Assembly: GCF_024170005.1 (NCBI RefSeq)
Contig: NZ_JALJXJ010000028.1
Span: forward strand, 1 to 39,484
Source: Azospirillum lipoferum
Lineage (GTDB): Bacteria; Pseudomonadota; Alphaproteobacteria; Azospirillales; Azospirillaceae
Length of the DNA stretch: 39,484 nucleotides
Reading direction: 5' to 3'
Under the pieces are notes generated by a model, which saw only the letters and a program-made list of their open reading frames with translations, searched no databases and had not been told where the DNA came from. Below are positions 24,959-33,223 of the stretch, piece by piece. Made by a program: the position numbers and the translations under genes. Position 1 is the stretch's first letter. The number at the start of each line of letters is the position of its first letter.

Positions 24959-25717
24959 TCAGCGTTGCGACCAGCGCGTCAGCCATCCGGCCAGCCGGTC
25001 GAACCCGGCGTCGATCACCACGGCGAGTGCGGCGACGATCAGCGCGCCCTGGATGACATAGGCTTGGTTGGATCCGTTCAGCCCGACGATGATCGGCAGC
25101 CCCAGGGTCTTGGCGCCGACGGTGGAAGCGATGGCGGCGGTGCCGACATTGATGATGACGGCGGTGCGTACCCCGGCCAGGATCACCGGAGCGGCCAACG
25201 GCAGCTCCACCCGGAACAGTATCTCCGCCGATCCCATGCCCAGCCCGTGGGCCGCGTCCAGCACCGGGGCCGGGACGCCGTCCAGCCCGGCGACCATGTT
25301 CTCCACCACTGGCAGGAGGGCGTAGAGCGTCAGCGCGATCAGCGCCGGCTCGGGACCGAAGCCCATCACCGGCACCGCCAGCGCCAGCACGGCCACCGGC
25401 GGGAAAGTCTGGCCCATGGTGGCGACGGTTTCCAGCAGGCCGCGGAACTCCCGCCCCCAGGGGCGCGTGACGGCGATGCCGGCGCTGCCGCCCAGCAGGA
25501 TCGCCGCAAGGCTGGAGAGGCCGACCAGCGCCATATGGTCGAGCGTCAGGCGGACGAAGCTCTCCGCCTCGTAGAGCGGGCGGTCCAGCCGGGGAAAAAG
25601 CGTCGCGAACAGCGGCTTCAGCGACGGCATGCCCAGAACCAGCGCCACCAATGCCACCAGCCCCAGCATCAGCCGGTCAGTCAGAAACTCCCGCGGGGCC
25701 ATACCGGTGCCGGTCAT
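24959..25717 (-). CDS. yehW: Osmoprotectant ABC transporter permease (YehW type)
   Basis: 252 residues with about six membrane helices and the OpuB/ProW-type segment ALTLYALLPVVENMVAGLDGVPAPVLDAAHGLGMGSAEILFRVELPLA, which holds the coupling loop. The start at 25717 overlaps the ATPase stop by ATGA. It forms the channel with the larger YehY-type permease. The order binding protein-YehY-YehX-YehW equals E. coli osmF-yehYXW. The likely substrate is glycine betaine or a related solute, as in the family; specificity is not proven here. Confidence 0.9.
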   Translation of the reverse strand: MTGTGMAPREFLTDRLMLGLVALVALVLGMPSLKPLFATLFPRLDRPLYEAESFVRLTLDHMALVGLSSLAAILLGGSAGIAVTRPWGREFRGLLETVATMGQTFPPVAVLALAVPVMGFGPEPALIALTLYALLPVVENMVAGLDGVPAPVLDAAHGLGMGSAEILFRVELPLAAPVILAGVRTAVIINVGTAAIASTVGAKTLGLPIIVGLNGSNQAYVIQGALIVAALAVVIDAGFDRLAGWLTRWSQR

Positions 25718-26673
25718 GCGGTTCCGCCGGAGGCCGTGCCGCCGGGGACGGGACGCACGAGGTCTGACAGGTGCAGCACCCCGGCCGGCCGGCCGTCGCC
25801 GTCCACCACCGGCAGCCGCTCGGTGCCGCGGGCGACCATTTCCGACAGGGCGCGGTGCAGCGGGGTTTCGGCGGCCAGCGGCTCGCCGGTCACACTTTCC
25901 TGGCGACGGGCGCGGTCGCCGACCGTCTCCACCGCCAGCCGCTTCAGTCCCCATTCCTCGCGCCCGACGAGATCGCGGACCAGCGGGCTGGCAGGGCGGG
26001 TCAGAATCTCCAGCGGCGTGGCGCACTGGATCAGCCGGCCATGGTCCATCACCGCGATGCTGTCGCCCAGCCGCAGCGCCTCGTCCATGTCGTGGGTGAC
26101 GAAGACCACGGTGGTGCCGGTGCGGTGGTGGATGGCCGACAGCTCCGTCTGCAAACTGGTGCGGGTGATGGGATCGAGCGCGCTGAACGGCTCGTCCATC
26201 AACAGGATGCGCGGTTCCGCCGCCAGCGCCCGGGCGACGCCGACGCGCTGCTGCTGCCCGCCGGACAGCTGGTGCGGAAAGGCGCCGCGGTAGCGGCGGG
26301 GATCGAGGTTCAGCAGCTCCAGAAGTTCCGTCACCCGGTCGCGGATGCGTGCTTTGGGCCAGCCGAGCAGGCCGGGCACCGTCGCGATGTTGCGCTCCAC
26401 CGTCCAGTGCGGGAACAGGCCGACCGACTGGATGACGTAGCCCATGCGGCGGCGAAGCGCCTCCGGTTTCAGCGCTGCGATGTCCTCGCCGTCGATGCGG
26501 ATGGTGCCTTCGTCGGCGGGGATCAGGCGGTTGATCATCCGCAGAACCGTCGATTTGCCGGAGCCGGACGGGCCGATCAACACGCGGAACTCCCCCTCCG
26601 CCACGGTGAAGGACACGGTGTCCACCGCGGTCCAGGAACCGAAGCGCTTGGTCACGCGCTCGAAGTCGATCAT
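25714..26673 (-). CDS. yehX: Osmoprotectant ABC transporter ATPase with C-terminal CBS motif (YehX type)
   Basis: 319 residues. Walker A GPSGSGKST, Q-loop GYVIQSVGLFPHWTVERNI, signature LSGGQQQR, Walker B ILLMDEPFSALD and switch THDMDEAL are intact. A C-terminal extension (about 245-310) contains a CBS-like unit (LAAETPLHRALSEMVARGTERLPVVDGDGRPAGVLHLSDLV). In OpuA-type ATPases CBS domains sense ionic strength; only one clear CBS motif is visible here. It overlaps both permease genes by ATGA. Confidence 0.93.
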   Translation of the reverse strand: MIDFERVTKRFGSWTAVDTVSFTVAEGEFRVLIGPSGSGKSTVLRMINRLIPADEGTIRIDGEDIAALKPEALRRRMGYVIQSVGLFPHWTVERNIATVPGLLGWPKARIRDRVTELLELLNLDPRRYRGAFPHQLSGGQQQRVGVARALAAEPRILLMDEPFSALDPITRTSLQTELSAIHHRTGTTVVFVTHDMDEALRLGDSIAVMDHGRLIQCATPLEILTRPASPLVRDLVGREEWGLKRLAVETVGDRARRQESVTGEPLAAETPLHRALSEMVARGTERLPVVDGDGRPAGVLHLSDLVRPVPGGTASGGTA

Positions 26674-27866
26674 GGCGCACTCCTTCCCGGCAGAACGCCG
26701 ACGCGGTGGGTGGCGGCGGCGATGCCGATGGACAGCAGGGCGTCGGCCGCCACTGCGAGCAGAATGACCGGAACGGCGCCCAGCAGCACAAGGTCCAGCG
26801 CGTTGGCGAAAAGCCCCTGGAACATGATCGCTCCCAGGCCCCCCGCCCCGATCAGCGCCGCCACCGCCGCCAGCCCGACCGCCTGGACCACCGTGATGCG
26901 CAGTCCCGACAGGAAGACCGGCAGCGCCAGCGGCAGATCGACGCGCAGGAAGATCTGGCGCGGTGTCAGCCCCATGCCGCGAGCCGCTTCCCGCACCGGG
27001 GCTGGCACGCCGTCCAGTCCGACCGCGGTGTTGCGCACGATGGGCAGGAGCGAATAGAGCGTCAGTGCGATCACCGCCGGCAGCGGCCCAACCCCGCTGA
27101 TCCCCGACCCCGGCAACATTGCACCGAGTGCTGCCAGCGGCGCCATCAGCAGGCCGAACAAGGCGATGGAGGGCACCGTCTGCACCACGTTCAGCAGCGG
27201 GAACACCGCGCGCCCGACCGCCTGGACCCGATGCGCGGCGATGCCCAGCGGCACGCCGACCAGCAACGTCGGCACCAACGCCGCCGCCACCAGCGTGGCA
27301 TGGCGCAGCACGGCATCGGCGAACACCTCACGCCGGTTGGCATATTCCTTGAGGATCGACAGCGCGTCGAGATGGCCCGATGCCAGTTGCAGCGCCACCA
27401 GCCCGGCGACCGCTCCGCCGGCCGTCATCCGGCCGACGGCACCCAGCCCCAGCCGCCGGGCCGCGTCGACCGCTGTCAACAAGCCGGCCGCCGCCATCAC
27501 CCAGAAACCGGAGGCGAAGGAGGTGCGCGCCGCCGCCGATGCTCCCTGCGCCAGTGTTGCCGCATGGGCACCGGCCAGCCAAGCCAGCCCGGCGGCGAAC
27601 AGCCCGCCGGCCGCGATGGTCAAACCAAGCCAGATGCGGGTCTGCCGCAGGAACGGCGTCGCCAGCAGGACCAGCCCCGGTATCAGGGCCGCTACTCCGT
27701 CCAGCCCCTGCACCGCCGCCCAAAGCGACACCGGCCGTCCGGACAGCAGCCGATTGGGCGCAAAGCCGAGGAAGGGCAGGGCCATGGCAGCGACCGCCAC
27801 GGCCAGCGCCATCAGCAGGGCGACGCGGTTGTGCAGGGATGTGTGCAGGGTCGGTCGGCTGGTCAC
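26670..27866 (-). CDS. yehY: Osmoprotectant ABC transporter permease with N-terminal membrane extension (YehY type)
   Basis: 398 residues. The first 170 or so form an extra set of hydrophobic segments that are not part of the core fold, as in E. coli YehY. The C-terminal half is a BPD transporter domain: YSLLPIVRNTAVGLDGVPAPVREAARGMGLTPRQIFLRVDLPLALP and LIGAGGLGAIMFQGL. It begins nine bases after the binding-protein stop and overlaps the ATPase by four bases. It pairs with the shorter YehW-type permease. Confidence 0.92.
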   Translation of the reverse strand: MTSRPTLHTSLHNRVALLMALAVAVAAMALPFLGFAPNRLLSGRPVSLWAAVQGLDGVAALIPGLVLLATPFLRQTRIWLGLTIAAGGLFAAGLAWLAGAHAATLAQGASAAARTSFASGFWVMAAAGLLTAVDAARRLGLGAVGRMTAGGAVAGLVALQLASGHLDALSILKEYANRREVFADAVLRHATLVAAALVPTLLVGVPLGIAAHRVQAVGRAVFPLLNVVQTVPSIALFGLLMAPLAALGAMLPGSGISGVGPLPAVIALTLYSLLPIVRNTAVGLDGVPAPVREAARGMGLTPRQIFLRVDLPLALPVFLSGLRITVVQAVGLAAVAALIGAGGLGAIMFQGLFANALDLVLLGAVPVILLAVAADALLSIGIAAATHRVGVLPGRSAP

Positions 27867-27875
27867 GTCGCAGGC

Positions 27876-28820
27876 TTACTTCAGAAAGCCCTTGGACTTC
27901 AGGTACTCGGTGGCGACCTGCTTCTGGTCCTGGCCATCGACCGAGATCTTGGCGTTCAGCCCGCGCAGGGTGTCGGCATCCAGGCTGGCGAAGACCGGAT
28001 TCAGCAGGTCGGCGATCTTCGGGTTGGCGGTCAGCACCGGTGCACGGACGGTCGGCGCCGGCTCATAGACCATCTGCGCGCCCTTGGTATCGGTCAGCAC
28101 GACGAGATCCAATGCCGCGATTGCACCGTCGGTGCCGTATACCATGGCGGTGTTGACGCCGGAGGTCTGTTCCGCCGCCGCACGGATCGTGGCTGCGGTG
28201 TCGCCCCCGGCCAGGATCAGCATCTGGTCCGGCTTCAGCGCGAAGCCGTAGGTCTGCTGGAAGGAGGGCAGGGCGGCCGGGCTCTCCACGAACTCGGCCG
28301 ACGCCGCGACCTTCGCCTTGCCGCCGCCGGAGACCCACTTGGCAAAATCCTCCATCGTCTTCAGCTTGTTGGCGTCGGCCACGTCCCGGCGGACGGCCAG
28401 CGCCCAGGTGTTGTTGGCCGGGGCGGGCTTCAACCAGACGACGTTGTTCTTCTCCTGGTCGAGCTGCCGGACCTTGTCATAGCCGGCCCCGGCATTCTTC
28501 CAGGCCGGATCGCTGTCGACGTTGAAGAAGAAGGCGCCGTTGCCGGTGTATTCCGGGTAGATGTCGATCTCGCCCGACAGCAGAGCGCCGCGCACGATCT
28601 TGGTCGGACCGAGCTGAACCTTGTTCTCCGTCGAAATGCCATTGGCCTGCAGCACCTGGAGGATCATGGTGCCGAGCAGTCCGCTTTCGGCATCCAGTTT
28701 CGACCCGACCCGGACCGCATCCGCTGCCTGCGCCGAACCGGCGGCGAGGCTCAGTGCCAGAACCGCCGCACCTATGATGGCGCGGCCCCTGTTGACGCCC
28801 TTATTGAATATCGCGAACAC
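27876..28820 (-). CDS. osmF: Periplasmic osmoprotectant-binding protein (OsmF/YehZ, OpuAC family)
   Basis: 314 residues. A GTG at 28820 is chosen because GGAGG lies seven bases upstream; the longer frame to 28877 has no such site. The signal peptide core (about 13-30) ends at AQA-32. The mature part shows the OpuAC/QAT pattern: VRVGSKLDAESGLLGTMILQVLQANGI, GEIDIYPEYTGNGAFFF, and the C-terminal LNPVFASLDADTLRGLNAKISVDGQDQKQVATEYLKSKG. It feeds the permease pair encoded downstream. The upstream 170 bp are shared with a divergent small stress-type gene. Confidence 0.93.
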   Translation of the reverse strand: MFAIFNKGVNRGRAIIGAAVLALSLAAGSAQAADAVRVGSKLDAESGLLGTMILQVLQANGISTENKVQLGPTKIVRGALLSGEIDIYPEYTGNGAFFFNVDSDPAWKNAGAGYDKVRQLDQEKNNVVWLKPAPANNTWALAVRRDVADANKLKTMEDFAKWVSGGGKAKVAASAEFVESPAALPSFQQTYGFALKPDQMLILAGGDTAATIRAAAEQTSGVNTAMVYGTDGAIAALDLVVLTDTKGAQMVYEPAPTVRAPVLTANPKIADLLNPVFASLDADTLRGLNAKISVDGQDQKQVATEYLKSKGFLK

Positions 28821-28936
28821 CCCGGAACCTCCCCCCCTGAAAGCATTGGGGAAAGGATGGGTGACAGTCCCGCTCACGGCAAGCCACGCTTTTCGTCTGT
28901 CCGGTCCCGGATATGAGTTTTCGCCTATTTCCCCGA

Positions 28937-28962
28937 GGAACTTTCCATTTGCGCGGGTTGTT
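28937..28962 (+). promoter_or_regulatory. EcfG-type (general stress) promoter candidate
   Basis: GGAAC (28937-28941), 17 bases, then TGTT (28959-28962) approximates the alphaproteobacterial EcfG promoter GGAAC-N16/17-CGTT. It points at the small gene starting at 28991. The match differs from consensus at one base of the -10 element. Confidence 0.45.
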
Positions 28963-28990
28963 GAACGGGAAAGTACAGCAGGAGGATCCG

Positions 28991-29167
28991 ATGTCCCAAG
29001 GCGACAAGGACAAATACACTGACAAGCAGAAGCGCAAGGCCGAGCATATCGAGGAGGGGTACGAGAAGCGCGGCGTGTCGCACGATGAGGCAGAACGCCG
29101 CGCCTGGGCGACCGTCAACAAGCAGGACGGCGGCGGGAAGAAGGGCGGGTCGGGGAGCGACAGCTGA
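28991..29167 (+). CDS. Small hydrophilic stress-type protein
   Basis: 58 residues with an ideal ribosome site (AGGAGG, six bases before the ATG). The protein is highly charged: KDKYTDKQKRKAEHIEEGYEKRG, then VSHDEAERRAWATVNKQ, then a Gly/Ser/Lys tail. This motif recurs in many proteobacterial small proteins often labelled plasmid stabilization protein, a label without functional support here. A GGAAC-type promoter upstream suggests control by the general stress sigma factor EcfG. The gene converges on pqqE 45 bp away. Confidence 0.8.
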   Translation: MSQGDKDKYTDKQKRKAEHIEEGYEKRGVSHDEAERRAWATVNKQDGGGKKGGSGSDS

Positions 29168-29212
29168 GAGGGGAAGGGCAGGGTGAGGGCACCTCATTCG
29201 ACTCCAAACCGC

Positions 29213-30331
29213 TCACAGCCCCCGATACGTCCACTCCGTGCCCAGTGCCGCCGCATCGCGGTCGCGTAGCACGGCGACATCCGTATGGGCGGGGGACAGT
29301 TCACACACTGGGTCGGTCGCATCGGCACTGCCGGCCAGCGCCAGGGCCTGACAGCGGCAGCCACCCCAATCTTCTTCCTTGTGGTCGCAGGACTGGCAGG
29401 GCTCCGGCATCCAGTCGGTGCCACGGTAGCGGGTGAAGGCCGGACCGTCGCGCCAGATGTCGGACAGGCTGCGGTCGTGCACCGTCTCGAACTTCATGCC
29501 CGGGATGGTTTCCGCCGCGTGGCAGGGCAGGACACGACCGCGCGGGGTGACGTTCATGAAGCGCCGGGCCCAGCCCCCCATGCAGCTCTTCGGCCGACGG
29601 GCGTAATAATCTGGGACGACATAGTCCACCACGATCCGCCCGGCCAGTTCCGGCAGCCGGGCGCGCACCGCCGCGTCCATCGCCAGCAGCTGCTCGCGCG
29701 ACGGCATCAGCGCCGCACGGTTGGCGAGCGCCCAGCCGTAATACTGCACGTTGGCGATCTCGATCCGTCCGGCGCCGAGTTTCATCGCCAGATCGATCAC
29801 CTCGTTCACCCGGTCGATGTTGTGACGGTGCAGAACCGCGTTGATGGTCAGTGCCAGACCCTGGGCCACCACCGCCCGCGCCACCTCCAGCTTCTTCGCA
29901 TGGCCTCCCTTGAAGCCGCCGACACGGTCGGCACCGGCGGCCTCCGAGTCCTGAAGACTGATCTGCACATGCTGAAGCCCGGCGCGCTGCAACCGCTCCA
30001 GCCGCGGCTGGTCGAGCAGCACGGCCGAAGTGATGAGGTTGCTGTAGAGCCCGATCTCCGTCGCGTGGGCGACCAGTTCCTCCAGATCCTTGCGGACGCA
30101 GGGCTCGCCGCCGGAGAAATGGACCTGGAGCGCGCCGACGTCCGCCGCCTCGTCCAGAACCCGCTTCCAGGTGGTGGTGTCCAGCTCCGCGCTGGCGGAA
30201 TCGAGCGCCACCGGGTTGGAACAGTAGGGGCAGCGCAGCGGGCAGCGATGCGTCAGCTCCATCAGCACGGCGAAGGGCGGGGCCGGCTCGGCGGCCGATG
30301 ACGCCACGAAGGCGGGCAGGGCGCAGCTCAT
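29213..30331 (-). CDS. pqqE: PqqE, radical SAM enzyme of PQQ synthesis
   Basis: 372 residues from the ATG at 30331, which has GAGGTG six bases upstream; the frame also has an ATG at 30355 inside pqqD. PqqE forms the C-C bond between Glu and Tyr of PqqA, working with PqqD. The SAM-cluster motif C-x3-C-x2-C is Cys30, Cys34, Cys37 (THRCPLRCPYC). The SPASM region has several Cys (SCMGGWARRFMNVTPRGRVLPCHAAE, PCQSCDHKEEDWGGCRC). The gene is the last of pqqABCDE and follows pqqD after ten bases. Confidence 0.97.
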   Translation of the reverse strand: MSCALPAFVASSAAEPAPPFAVLMELTHRCPLRCPYCSNPVALDSASAELDTTTWKRVLDEAADVGALQVHFSGGEPCVRKDLEELVAHATEIGLYSNLITSAVLLDQPRLERLQRAGLQHVQISLQDSEAAGADRVGGFKGGHAKKLEVARAVVAQGLALTINAVLHRHNIDRVNEVIDLAMKLGAGRIEIANVQYYGWALANRAALMPSREQLLAMDAAVRARLPELAGRIVVDYVVPDYYARRPKSCMGGWARRFMNVTPRGRVLPCHAAETIPGMKFETVHDRSLSDIWRDGPAFTRYRGTDWMPEPCQSCDHKEEDWGGCRCQALALAGSADATDPVCELSPAHTDVAVLRDRDAAALGTEWTYRGL

Positions 30332-30341
30332 GTGACGCACC

Positions 30342-30638
30342 TCATGTGACGACATAGCCCTTGTTGCGCAGGTCGGTCAGCATTTCCAGCACGTCGGCGG
30401 CGATCTCCGTACGTGGGGCGTCGTATTCCACCGTCAGCCGATCGATGCCGGCGGCCACGTCGGCGATCTCCGGACCGACGCAGGCGCGGACGATCGCCAG
30501 CGCCATCTCGTCCAGCACCAGAAGCCGCTCCGGCGCCATCAGCATCCATTGGTCGCGGCGGCGGTCGTTGCGCAGCATGACGCCGGGGGCCAGCCGCAGC
30601 CGGTCGGTCTCTGCGACGTGTGGAGCAATCGCGTTCAC
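30342..30638 (-). CDS. pqqD: PqqD, PqqA-binding chaperone
   Basis: 98 residues from a GTG at 30638 whose GTGA overlaps the pqqC stop. The family pattern is clear: RLRLAPGVMLRNDRRRDQWMLMAPERLLVLDEMALAIVRAC, ending MLTDLRNKGYVVT. It presents the precursor peptide PqqA to PqqE. The frame runs open further upstream within pqqC, but that part is a shadow. It is a separate gene here, not fused to pqqC or pqqE as in some bacteria. Confidence 0.96.
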   Translation of the reverse strand: MNAIAPHVAETDRLRLAPGVMLRNDRRRDQWMLMAPERLLVLDEMALAIVRACVGPEIADVAAGIDRLTVEYDAPRTEIAADVLEMLTDLRNKGYVVT

Positions 30639-31411
30639 CGGCTGTACCGCGTCGGTTCCATGTCCACCGGCACGAAGGCGCCGGGCGGGATCAGGTTGGG
30701 GGTAACATAGGCATGGTGCAGCGCGTCCAGCTGCGCCCACAGCAGTTCCGTCTTGAAGCACAGGGCGTGCAGGCACTGCTTCTGCTGTTCCGCTGTATGG
30801 GCATTGGTCAGCACATATTCCAGCCCGAACTCCACATCGCGCGGGGCCTCGTCCAGCCGCTTGCGGAAATAGGACAGTGTGCTGTCGTTGGCGAAGGCGT
30901 AGTTGCGTTCGAAGCCGGCGATGCGCTCGCGGTGGATCGACGGCGCGAACAGCTCGGTCAGCGAGGACGCCACCGCCTCCAGCAGCGAATGGTCGCGGAC
31001 GAAATTGACGTAGGCGTCCACCGCAAAGCGGGTGGCGGGCAGGATGCCCTCCAGCGACTTCACATAGTCGCGGTCCAGCCCCAGCCCGTCGGTCAGCCGC
31101 AGCCAGCGCTCGATGCCGCCGACCTTGGTCTCATCCAACTCGCCGGTCTGGGTCAGCCCGTCATGATCAAGTACCCGCTGCAACCAGGCGCGGCGCAGTG
31201 CCGGGTCGTCCATGCGCGACATGATGGTCAGATCCTTGCGCGGGATCGAGACCTGATAATAGAAGCGGTTCAGCGCCCAGGCCTGGATTTGCCCCTTCTG
31301 CAGCTTGCCGCCGTGCAGAAGCTGATGGAACGGGTGGAGGTCGTGATACTGCCGCTCGCCGATGGCGTAGAGGGCGGCGCGGAACTCCTCGCGGGACATC
31401 AGATCGGTCAT
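30635..31411 (-). CDS. pqqC: PqqC, pyrroloquinoline-quinone synthase
   Basis: 258 residues, typical length. PqqC performs the last step, ring closure and eight-electron oxidation of AHQQ to PQQ with oxygen and no metal. Conserved stretches are HPFHQLLHGGKLQKGQIQAWALNRFYYQVSIPRKD, DHDGLTQTGELDETKVGGIERWLRL and AFANDSTLSYFRKRLDEAPRDVEFGLEYV, which carry active-site His, Arg and Tyr residues of the family. The ATG at 31411 overlaps the pqqB stop by ATGA. Confidence 0.97.
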   Translation of the reverse strand: MTDLMSREEFRAALYAIGERQYHDLHPFHQLLHGGKLQKGQIQAWALNRFYYQVSIPRKDLTIMSRMDDPALRRAWLQRVLDHDGLTQTGELDETKVGGIERWLRLTDGLGLDRDYVKSLEGILPATRFAVDAYVNFVRDHSLLEAVASSLTELFAPSIHRERIAGFERNYAFANDSTLSYFRKRLDEAPRDVEFGLEYVLTNAHTAEQQKQCLHALCFKTELLWAQLDALHHAYVTPNLIPPGAFVPVDMEPTRYSR

Positions 31412-32340
31412 AGGGTCAGCTCCAGCCCGTCATGGGCGATGCGCCAGCCGGCCGCCTCGGCCTTCGCCCGTTCGGGCGAATCCTCCAGCAGGGCGGGGTT
31501 CGTGTTGTTGATGTGGATGTAGAACTTGCGGGCAACCTTCAGCGGCGCAAAGGCGGCCATGCTGCCAGCATGCCCCGACATCGGCATATGGCCCATCCGC
31601 GCCGCCGTCTTCACGCCGGTGCCGCTGCGGATCATCTCGTCGTCGGTCCAGGTGGTGCCGTCGAACAGCACCAGCGGCGCCCCATGCAGCCGGTCGGCGA
31701 GCCAGTCGGGCATGCCGGCACAGCCGGGAATGTAGAAGAAGCCTTCGCTGGAGCCGTCACTGGGGCGGATGCGCAGCGCCACCGTGTCCTCGGCGACGGA
31801 GCCGAAGCCGGGACCGGCGGAGGCGTCCTCCAGATAGAGCGCCACCTTGCCCGGCACCGCGAAGGCTTCTACCTCCAGCCCCAGCGGACGGCCATCGGCA
31901 CCGGCGGGCTGGAACGCCTCACCCAGCGCCATCGGGCGGCGGGCGACCAGTTCCGGGTTCAGCACGTTGAAGACGTTGTTGGCGGCCAGCACGCCATGAA
32001 CGCGCGGCGTTGCGTAGACGGCGAAGGGATGGGATTCGCGAAGGGTCAGCAGACCTGCGACATGGTCGATGTCGGCATTGGTCAGCAGCGCCGCGCTGAT
32101 CGGGTTGCCGCGCAGGGACCCTTGGGGATGAAGCTGCGGGCTGGCGAGCAGCTGCGCGCCGAGGTCCGGCGAGGCGTTCAGCAGCAGCCAACGCTCGCCG
32201 TCCGCGGTCACCGCCAGAGACGACTGGGTGCGCGGCCTGGCTGCGGGGTCGCCGGAACGGGCACGGCGGCATCCCTCGCAGGCGCAGTTCCATTGCGGGA
32301 AGCCCCCGCCGGCCGCCGAACCGAGTACGAGAATCTTCAT
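31408..32340 (-). CDS. pqqB: PqqB, metallo-hydrolase-fold hydroxylase of PQQ synthesis
   Basis: 310 residues from the ATG at 32340 (MKILVLGSAAGGG), the usual N-terminus; the frame is open to 32394 without reason to use it. It has the metallo-beta-lactamase-like fold with WNCACEGCRRAR (the PqqB cysteines), NADIDHVAGLLTLRE and DGTTWTDDEMI. PqqB is reported to hydroxylate the tyrosine-derived ring before ring closure. It overlaps pqqC by four bases and follows pqqA after 84 bp that contain a terminator-like hairpin. Confidence 0.96.
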   Translation of the reverse strand: MKILVLGSAAGGGFPQWNCACEGCRRARSGDPAARPRTQSSLAVTADGERWLLLNASPDLGAQLLASPQLHPQGSLRGNPISAALLTNADIDHVAGLLTLRESHPFAVYATPRVHGVLAANNVFNVLNPELVARRPMALGEAFQPAGADGRPLGLEVEAFAVPGKVALYLEDASAGPGFGSVAEDTVALRIRPSDGSSEGFFYIPGCAGMPDWLADRLHGAPLVLFDGTTWTDDEMIRSGTGVKTAARMGHMPMSGHAGSMAAFAPLKVARKFYIHINNTNPALLEDSPERAKAEAAGWRIAHDGLELTL

Positions 32341-32376
32341 GGCCACCGTCTTGAGCGCGGTCTTGAAAAAGGAGGG

Positions 32377-32409
32377 CCGGGGAAGCGCTGTCACGCCGTG
32401 CTTCCCCGG
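32377..32409 (-). terminator. Attenuator-like hairpin between pqqA and pqqB
   Basis: Perfect 10-bp stem CCGGGGAAGC with GCTTCCCCGG, 13-base loop, on the transcribed strand followed by CCCTCCTTTTTC. The T-run a few bases after the stem makes it a plausible leaky intrinsic terminator. This would let the precursor peptide gene be transcribed in excess over pqqBCDE. Confidence 0.65.
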
Positions 32410-32424
32410 ACCCTATCGTCCGGC

Positions 32425-32505
32425 TTACAGGCCGGCGCAGGCGTAGGCGTTGATCTCGGTGCCGACGGCGATCTCGGTGGTCTTCGGTTTGCGCCAGGTC
32501 TTCAT
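32425..32505 (-). CDS. pqqA: PqqA, PQQ precursor peptide
   Basis: 26 residues, starting MKTWRKPK and ending YACAGL. The substrate pair Glu17 and Tyr21 is present as E-x3-Y (EINAY); these two residues supply all atoms of PQQ. AGGAG lies nine bases before the ATG at 32505. It is the first gene of pqqABCDE, and a hairpin with T-run follows its stop. Confidence 0.97.
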   Translation of the reverse strand: MKTWRKPKTTEIAVGTEINAYACAGL

Positions 32506-32641
32506 CGCGTGATACTCCTGCTTGCTGACTGTTGTCGACCATGATGGTTGGCAAGATGAAGAGTAGCGGTCCTGGGCGGTCGGCCGCCATGCTACCATGG
32601 TGTAATCCGCCACCTCTTTCGACGCCGGTCCGCCCCCGAAA

Positions 32642-33223
32642 TCAGGGTGCGGGGGCGGCGGGAGGGGGCAGCGGATGCGCCTCCTCCGTCGGCAGACCGG
32701 CCTCCATCCAGCCGTCGATGCCCGTCGGGTACCAATGGACCCGGGCATAGCCAAGCAACACCGCCCGCTTGGCGGCGTTCCACGACAGCCAGCAATCGGA
32801 CAGGCAGTAGAACAAAAGATCACGGGCCCGGTCGCCGCCGGTCAGCCGGTCCAGCTGGGAATTAAACCAAGCCAGAGTCGCCGGATCGGGCGCCCCCATC
32901 CCCACATTGGGCAGCCAGACGCTGCCGGGGATTTGCCGATAGGGTTTCGATTGCAGCCAGGGACCACCGGGCAGGGTGCTGCGCTCCAGCCTTTGGACGA
33001 AGATCGGAATGAGGCGCCCTTGCGACAGCAGCGCCTGCACCGTGGGGGTGTCGACCGTTTCCGCCCCGGCGACGCCGTCCGGCGTGGGGGAGCGGTAGTC
33101 GGACAGGCGGTAGCCTTCAGGCTGCGGAATGCCGGCACCGAGGGCGGGGGCGGTAAGGACGAGTGTGAGAAAGAGAGTAACGAATTTCGGGAGGCTTCGC
33201 CCCCTCCACGAACCTCTCCTCAC
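32642..33223 (-). CDS. PQQ-dependent catabolism-associated C-x3-C-W protein
   Basis: 193 residues from a GTG at 33223 that overlaps the regulator stop (GTGA). An export signal (basic residues 2-13, hydrophobic 14-29, cleavage near ALGAG) points to the periplasm. The mature part looks rhodanese-like with the signature YCLSDCWLSWNAAKRA (Cys140, Cys144) near the C-terminus. This family is found next to PQQ-dependent alcohol dehydrogenases and their cytochromes (the CXXCW-motif family of TIGR03865, by memory). Its role is unproven, perhaps redox or assembly of the quinoprotein. The Pro-rich end HPLPPPAAPAP is outside the fold. Confidence 0.88.
   Translation of the reverse strand: MRRGSWRGRSLPKFVTLFLTLVLTAPALGAGIPQPEGYRLSDYRSPTPDGVAGAETVDTPTVQALLSQGRLIPIFVQRLERSTLPGGPWLQSKPYRQIPGSVWLPNVGMGAPDPATLAWFNSQLDRLTGGDRARDLLFYCLSDCWLSWNAAKRAVLLGYARVHWYPTGIDGWMEAGLPTEEAHPLPPPAAPAP

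Noticed and set aside
26706..28916. 736-codon plus-strand frame opposite the osmoprotectant operon
   Set aside because: Gln/Arg/Gly/His-rich shadow of overlapping minus-strand ABC genes with convincing motifs.
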